Shown here in pieces: positions 5,994-10,181 of a stretch of DNA of 10,181 bases; within the stretch, counting starts at the first letter, position 1, and each line of letters opens with the position of its first letter. The notes under the pieces were generated by a model. It searched no databases and was not told where the DNA came from. It saw only the letters and a program-made list of their open reading frames with translations. Position numbers and translations under genes: made by a program. Source of the stretch: Thiohalocapsa sp. (GTDB lineage: Bacteria; Pseudomonadota; Gammaproteobacteria; Chromatiales; Chromatiaceae); the NCBI RefSeq assembly GCF_019695415.1, contig NZ_JAIFKJ010000081.1, positions 1,353-11,533 of the forward strand. Direction: 5' to 3'.

Positions 5994-7802
5994 ATGGTCA
6001 ACCGCATTTTCGCCACCGAAGCCATCCACAACGACCGCCGCGACTGGCACAACCTGCGTGGCATGCTGCCGTACCTGTGGGAGTTCCGTGGCCGAGCGGT
6101 GCTGGCACTCGGGTGCCTGGTGCTGGCCAAGTTTGCCAATGTCGGCGTGCCTCTGGTGCTGAAGGACATCGTGGATGCCTTCGAGAATACGCAGGCGCAG
6201 ATGCTGGTGCTGCCGGTCTCGCTGCTGCTGGCCTACGGGGTGCTGAAGCTCGCAGGCTCGCTCTTCAACGAGCTGCGGGACGTGATCTTCGCGCGGGTGC
6301 GCTACCGGGCCATGCGGCGCCTCTCCACCCGGGTGCTGGATCACCTGCACAAGCTCTCCCTGCGCTATCACCTGGAGCGCCAGAGCGGCGCCGTGAGCCG
6401 GGACCTGGAGCGCGGCACGCGCTCGGTGTCCACCATCATGAACTATCTGGTGTTCAGCGTGATCCCGGTGCTGGTGGAGTTCACGCTGGTCGCCGCCGTG
6501 CTGCTGACCAAGTACGCCCTGGTCTTTACGCTGGTGACCTTCGGCACCGTGGCCATCTACGTCGCCTTCACCTTCGCCATTACCGAATGGCGCATGGACT
6601 ATCGCCGGCGCATGAATGTGCTGGACAGCCAGGCCAACACGCAGGCCTTCGACAGCCTGCTCAACTACGAGACGGTCAAGTACTTCGGCAACGAGCAGAT
6701 GGAGCTGGAGCGCTACGACGGGACCTTGAGCGAATGGGAGGAGTACGCGGTCAAGAGTCAGAGCTCCATGTCGCTGCTGAACTTCGGCCAGGGCAGCATC
6801 ATCGCGCTCGGCGTCACCGTGATCATGTTCTTCGCGGCGCAGGGCGTGGTGGACGGCAGCATGAGCATCGGCGATCTGGTGCTGGTGAATGCCTTCATGC
6901 TGCAGCTGTTCATTCCCTTGGGCTTTCTCGGCATCGTCTATCGGCAGATCAAGTATGCGCTGGCCGATATGGACTTGGTGTTCAAGCTCTTGGAGCGCGA
7001 GCCCGAGATCGAAGACGCGCCGGGTGCGCCGGCGCTCAAGCTCGCCCGCGGCGCCGTGCGCTTCGAGCACGTGGACTTCCACTACGCACCGGAGCGGGCG
7101 ATTCTCAAGGACGTGGACTTCCGCATCGAGCCCGGCGAGAAGGTCGCCGTCGTCGGCCACAGCGGCGCCGGCAAGTCGACGCTCGCGAGGCTGCTGTTCC
7201 GCTCCTACGACGTCACCGGCGGGCGCATCAGAATGGACCGACAGGATACACGACGGGGGAGGGAGCAGATGCGGCGTGCCGCGATCGGGATCGCTCCGAA
7301 GGACACGGTGGTCGTCAACGACAGCAGCCGCAACCACCGGGCCTAGGGCCGCCCGGAGGCGAGCTTGGAGGAGCTGGAGGGCGGCGGGGAGCTGGGGCAT
7401 ATCCGCACGTTCATCGAGAGCTTGCCGGACGGCTGGGATACGGTGGTCGGTGAGCGCGGCCTCAAGCTCTCGGGTGGTGAGAAGCAGCGCGTCGCCATCG
7501 CCCGGGCCATCCTGAAGCGCCCGCGTATCATGGTGTTCGACGAGGCAACCTCTTCGCTGGACAGTCATACCGAGCAGGCCATCCAGCAGACCCTGGCCGA
7601 GGTGGCGGAGCACCACACCACGCTGGCCATCGCGCATCGGTTGTCCACCATCGTCGACGCCGACCGCATCCTGGTGATGGACGCCGGACGCGTCGTCGAG
7701 CACGGCAGCCATACACGGCTGCTGGCCGACAACGGCGTGTACGCCGCGATGTGGGAGCTGCAGCAGCGCGAGCGCGAAGAGCACGTCGAGCGCGCGAGTT
7801 GA
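5994..7802 (+). pseudogene. Atm1/ABCB7-type half ABC transporter (permease-ATPase), interrupted by in-frame TAG
   Basis: This is a fused permease-ATPase exporter of the Atm1/HMT1 heavy-metal or glutathione-conjugate type, in the inner membrane and acting as a homodimer. The N-terminal ~300 residues hold six predicted membrane helices and the family-typical NYETVKYFGNEQMELERYD. The ATPase domain has Walker A GHSGAGKST (388-396), signature LSGGEKQR (492-499), Walker B IMVFDEATSSLD (D516, E517) and the H-loop His548. The whole gene is one frame of 603 codons, close to the usual ~600, but codon 451 is TAG (7344-7346) where the family has Tyr in ...A-Y-G-R-P. The residues around it (about 427-451) depart sharply from consensus, and the Q-loop Gln is Lys436. 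As given it yields a 450-aa N-terminal piece and a possible ~145-aa C-terminal piece from TTG 7365, so no complete ATPase. No clear Shine-Dalgarno precedes the ATG. Confidence 0.88.
7203..7398 (+). other. Cluster of non-consensus residues with amber stop in the ABC ATPase domain
   Basis: Upstream and downstream of this stretch the ATPase domain follows family consensus. Within it the frame and length are kept, but about half the residues differ from what I expect: MDRQDTRRGREQM for roughly I-D-G-Q-D-I-R-x-V-T-Q-x-S, APKDTVVV for V-P-Q-D-T-V-L-F, and NDSSRNHRA-stop for N-D-T-I-Y-Y-N-I-A-Y. At 7377-7391 gag-ggc-ggc-ggg-gag looks like gag-gcg-gcg-gcg-gag with a compensating +1/-1 pair. Rare codons (aga, agg, cga, aca) concentrate here. 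The expected sequence is recalled from the family, not aligned. Confidence 0.65.
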
Positions 7803-7844
7803 GGCTGCTCCGCTTCGGTGCCCGCTCAGGCCTGATCCCTCATC

Positions 7845-9281
7845 ATGCCGCAAGCCCGTTCCAGACATCCCAAGCTGCTTTGGCTGCTCGGCCTCGTGGC
7901 GCTGCCCTTGCTGCTGTGGCTGGTGGACGCCCTGGAGGGCTTTCTTGCCCAAACGGAGGCGCTGGACGGCCTGAGTCGTTATCCGAGCATTCTGATCACA
8001 TTGCTGCTCTATGCGGCCGTGGCCTTCTTCATCGATCAAGGGCTCCGCATTTTCGTCTGGCAGGACGCCTACACCCGGCTTACAGGCACGGCGGCCCCAG
8101 GCGTCATCCAGGGGGCGGCTTCTGTTGCCGTGTACAGCATCGCGGCGTTGGTCGTCCTGAGCCGCATCCTGCATCTCGACACCGGGGCCGTGCTGATCTC
8201 GACGGGGGTGGTGGCGGGTGTGCTCGGTGTGGCAATGCAGAACACCATTGCGGATCTCTTCTCCGGTGTGGCCCTGGGGATCGATCAGCCCTACCGCATC
8301 GGTGACTGGGTGGAATTCGACGATGGCACCCTGGGAGAGGTGGTCGACATCACCTGGCGCTCGACGCGCATCCGGTCCTGGAATGCGAGCCTGTACGTGG
8401 TGCCCAACAAGCGCGCCGCCACCAGTACCGTCCACAACTACCAGCGCCCCAACCGCACCTATGCCTATTGGTTCGAGGTCGCGGTCAGCTGCGAGGTGTC
8501 ACCCCACCTGGTGCGCGAGCTGCTGCTGAAGGCCGCCTTGAGCTGTCGCCGCGTGCTGCGCGATCCAGCGCCGCTGGTCTATTTCTGCGACCCGGGTCGG
8601 CCCTTTCGCTACATGGTGTTCGTGCACTTCCCGGATTATCCCTGGCGCTATGCGGCGATGGACGAGCTGTCGCTGGCCATCCATGAGCAGTTTCGACAAG
8701 CCGGCATCGCGCCTGCGGCCGTCACCTACCAGATCGACGCCCGCCGCGCCGAGTCCCCGGTGGCTGCGCTGCCGAGCGTCACCGAAGTGCTGCGCAATGT
8801 GGCCGTGTTCACGCCGCTTTCCGACGACGAGATTGCGTCTTTGGCCGAAGGGCTGACGCCGCGGGAAGTGGGCGTCGGCGAGCGCATCGTGGAGCAGGGT
8901 GAGAGCGGCGACTCCATGTTCGTCATTGCCACCGGCATTGTGGTGCTGAGCCGCGCGCTCGAGGGCCAGGTCAAGGAGATCGAGCGCCTGGGCACCGGCC
9001 AATGCTTCGGCGAGCTGTCTCTGCTCACTGGAGAGCCTCGTTACTCCACAGCCAGAACCGCCACCAATGTGCGGCTCATCGAGATCCCGAAGGCGCAGTT
9101 TGCGCCACTGCTCGCCGGCAATGCCGAGCTTCAGGAGCGCCTCGCCGAGATCGCAGCTGCCCGCCGTGCCCAAAGCGAGGCCTTGGCCCGCGCGCTGGCA
9201 GAGCCTGCCCACCGCGGCGTGCTCGGCGCCGAGGCGGCCTGGTTGAAGCAGCTCATCGGCAACTTCTTCGCGCAGCACTGA
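7845..9281 (+). CDS. MscS-type channel with C-terminal cyclic-nucleotide-binding domain (bCNG class)
   Basis: The product is a 478-aa inner-membrane protein. Membrane helices are at about 10-29, 47-70, 86-108 and 112-144; the last is the Gly/Ala-rich pore helix (GAVLISTGVVAGVLGVAMQN, then DLFSGV). The MscS beta domain follows (RIGDWVEFDDGTLGEVVDITWRSTRIR, then VPNKRAATSTVHNY) with an alpha/beta cage to ~300. Residues ~313-435 are a cNMP-binding domain with a phosphate-binding cassette FGELSLLTGEPRYSTART; Glu390 and Arg399 occupy the ribose- and phosphate-contacting positions. In the bCNG family such channels are described as ligand-gated and weakly or not mechanosensitive; here that is inference. 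The start ATG is 42 nt after the transporter stop on the same strand, suggesting one operon. No strong Shine-Dalgarno is visible. A charged helical tail (430-478) ends the protein, and no lesion is apparent. Confidence 0.93.
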   Translation: MPQARSRHPKLLWLLGLVALPLLLWLVDALEGFLAQTEALDGLSRYPSILITLLLYAAVAFFIDQGLRIFVWQDAYTRLTGTAAPGVIQGAASVAVYSIAALVVLSRILHLDTGAVLISTGVVAGVLGVAMQNTIADLFSGVALGIDQPYRIGDWVEFDDGTLGEVVDITWRSTRIRSWNASLYVVPNKRAATSTVHNYQRPNRTYAYWFEVAVSCEVSPHLVRELLLKAALSCRRVLRDPAPLVYFCDPGRPFRYMVFVHFPDYPWRYAAMDELSLAIHEQFRQAGIAPAAVTYQIDARRAESPVAALPSVTEVLRNVAVFTPLSDDEIASLAEGLTPREVGVGERIVEQGESGDSMFVIATGIVVLSRALEGQVKEIERLGTGQCFGELSLLTGEPRYSTARTATNVRLIEIPKAQFAPLLAGNAELQERLAEIAAARRAQSEALARALAEPAHRGVLGAEAAWLKQLIGNFFAQH

Positions 9282-9357
9282 TAGGTGGCTCGATCACGCC
9301 AGATGTTTGCAGATGCCTCAGGTTTTCGATTCCACCTCGGGCTTCAGGCCCACAGTA

Positions 9358-9392
9358 GGGCTGAGGGCTGAGGGCTGAGGGCTGAGGGCTGA
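9358..9392 (+). repeat. Five perfect tandem copies of heptamer GGGCTGA
   Basis: The array lies in the 178-nt gap between the channel gene and the convergent last gene. Heptamer arrays of this type are typical short tandemly repeated repetitive sequences and vary in copy number. The minus strand reads through as S-P-Q-P-S-A-L-S-P-Q-P, a known artefactual translation. Besides the array and a 4-bp GGGC/GCCC hairpin (9339-9351), I see nothing else in the gap. Confidence 0.9.
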
Positions 9393-9459
9393 GCATCAGG
9401 GGCGCCAACTGGTCGCCACGGTCCTCAGCGACAGGTCCGGCCAATGCGACTGTGTTGAC

Positions 9460-10181
9460 TTACAAAGCGTCTCGGGAAACCACACGGGGGACGAGACGAC
9501 CGGCCGCCGTCGCCCGCATGACCACCACCTGCCCGTGCGGCTCCGGCTGGAAGCTCACATGGATCGGTAAGTCCTTGCCATAGAAGTACAGCCGGTCGAA
9601 GGGCGTGTTGCGAGCCACCCAGCGCGCGACTTCGAGCATGTCCTCGTCGGTGACGAGAAAGTCTGCCGCGGCGCCGAGGCGGTCGCAGACCAGGTTGCCC
9701 AGGCGGTTGCGCTCGTGGGCCGCCTGTGGTCGGGCCTCGGCGGGATGCGCAGCAGGTTCCGGCGACGGCGGTGGCGGTTCACCAGCAGCCGCTGCTCGGC
9801 GTCCTTGTCCCGAAAGACGTAGTGCACGCCCGGGGCCACCGGGATCGCCTCCTCGTCCAGCACCTCCTCCAGAAACGCATTGATCTCACCCTGGGTGTAG
9901 TACTTCTGGAAGGTGCCGCGCCGGGTCATCACACCATCGCGGAAGCGCTCGCCGCGGGGGTCGTTCTGGTTGGCGAGCATCACCGAGACCACCAGCAGCG
10001 TCCGCGCCAGCGACCGGGCGCGCGTCAGGGCCTCCAGGCGCTCGTCGAAGTCCTCTGGGCACCAGCGCATGGTCCACCAGCCGATAGCTCCGCTCGCGCA
10101 CCAGTTGCTCCCACTGGCGCCTGTAGCCGATGCGCCGCGGGTCATCGAACAGCCCCACCGACTCGCAGGCCGCCGTCAGCT
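9460..10181 (-). pseudogene. Uncharacterised protein, frameshifted and truncated by the right window edge
   Basis: The function is not recognised. Coding sequence enters from the right edge in one frame (LTAACESVGLFDDPRRIGYR... to DHALVP, about 10060). It moves to a second frame (EDFDERLEALTRARS..., through NQNDPRGERFRDGVMTRRG and VFRDKDAEQRLLVNRH, to about 9750). It moves again to a third frame (AAHERNRLGNLVCDRLGAAA, then NTPFDRLYFYGKDLPIHVSF), ending at TAA 9462-9460. Each piece is fluent protein with high GC3, so one gene was probably disrupted by about +1 nt near 10057 and about -1 nt near 9733-9750. The last ~80 residues recall, from memory only, a family of uncharacterised proteins with a conserved FDRLYFYG-x-D-x-P-I-H-V-S ending. 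The N-terminal part is helical and charged, without motifs I can name. It is convergent with the channel gene. Confidence 0.65.

Noticed and set aside
7323..7343. AGC-AGC-CGC-AAC-CAC codons before the amber stop resemble the AAY-derived variable codons of a diversity-generating retroelement
   Set aside because: There is no reverse transcriptase, template repeat or accessory protein in the window, the site is inside an ATPase domain rather than a C-terminal ligand-binding fold, and other changes in the block are not adenine-specific.
7344..7346. TAG as a recoded amino acid (pyrrolysine or suppression)
   Set aside because: No PYLIS-like or pyrrolysine gene context is present, the family has an ordinary Tyr there, and neighbouring residues are also aberrant.
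5952..8435. An 827-codon open frame on the minus strand, antisense to the transporter and channel genes
   Set aside because: Its translation is His/Gln/Arg/Asp-rich with no domain, and it mirrors codon bias of two clear plus-strand genes. Long antisense frames are common in GC-rich DNA.
9253..9444. 63-codon minus-strand frame with S-P-Q-P-S-A-L-S-P-Q-P
   Set aside because: It is the translation of the GGGCTGA heptamer array, a frequent false gene.
9555..10145. 196-codon minus-strand frame as an intact gene
   Set aside because: Its first ~30 and last ~55 residues are out-of-frame translations of better-supported sequence; only the middle belongs to the real gene.

Overview
This is a GC-rich window with strongly G/C-biased third codon positions. 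The gene types fit a gammaproteobacterium, possibly of the Chromatiales/Ectothiorhodospiraceae kind; that placement is an inference from protein style and repeat content, with no rRNA or marker gene to confirm it. No rRNA, tRNA, CRISPR array, transposase or phage gene was seen.

Layout, left to right. (1) 2-949 (+): the 3' part of an RNase II/R-type exoribonuclease, cut by the left edge. (2) 1114-3338 (+): a RecQ helicase with helicase core, zinc site, winged helix, HRDC and a C-terminal HTH region, broken by one missing base near 2280. (3) 3444-4021 (-): a two-gene toxin-antitoxin module (ribbon-helix-helix antitoxin, PIN-domain VapC-like toxin) with a candidate operator palindrome in front of it. 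(4) 4173-5285 (-): a lipoprotein-type periplasmic adaptor (membrane fusion protein) of an RND-like efflux pump, without its pump. (5) 5375-5779 (-): a small LexA/S24-fold protein that appears to lack both catalytic residues. (6) 5843-5957: a divergent intergenic region holding a long imperfect stem-loop built of CGAG-type repeats. (7) 5994-7802 (+): an Atm1/ABCB7-type half ABC transporter interrupted by an in-frame TAG at 7344, in the middle of a dense cluster of unexpected residues that includes the Q-loop. (8) 7845-9281 (+): an MscS-type channel with a C-terminal cyclic-nucleotide-binding domain (bCNG class), likely cotranscribed with the transporter. (9) 9358-9392: five perfect GGGCTGA heptamers. 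(10) 9460-10181 (-): a frameshifted, right-truncated gene of unknown function.

The themes are housekeeping nucleic-acid enzymes on the left, and envelope/transport genes plus small regulators in the middle and right. I see no convincing new multi-gene defence or biosynthetic system. The most notable signal is that three of the eight genes carry small lesions in otherwise well conserved coding sequence (recQ -1 nt; transporter TAG with clustered substitutions; last gene two frame changes). Either the sequence is of draft quality or this locus is decaying; read-level checking would decide. The most interesting biological leads are the S24-fold protein without a catalytic dyad, the bCNG channel beside an Atm1-type exporter, and the long intergenic stem-loop.
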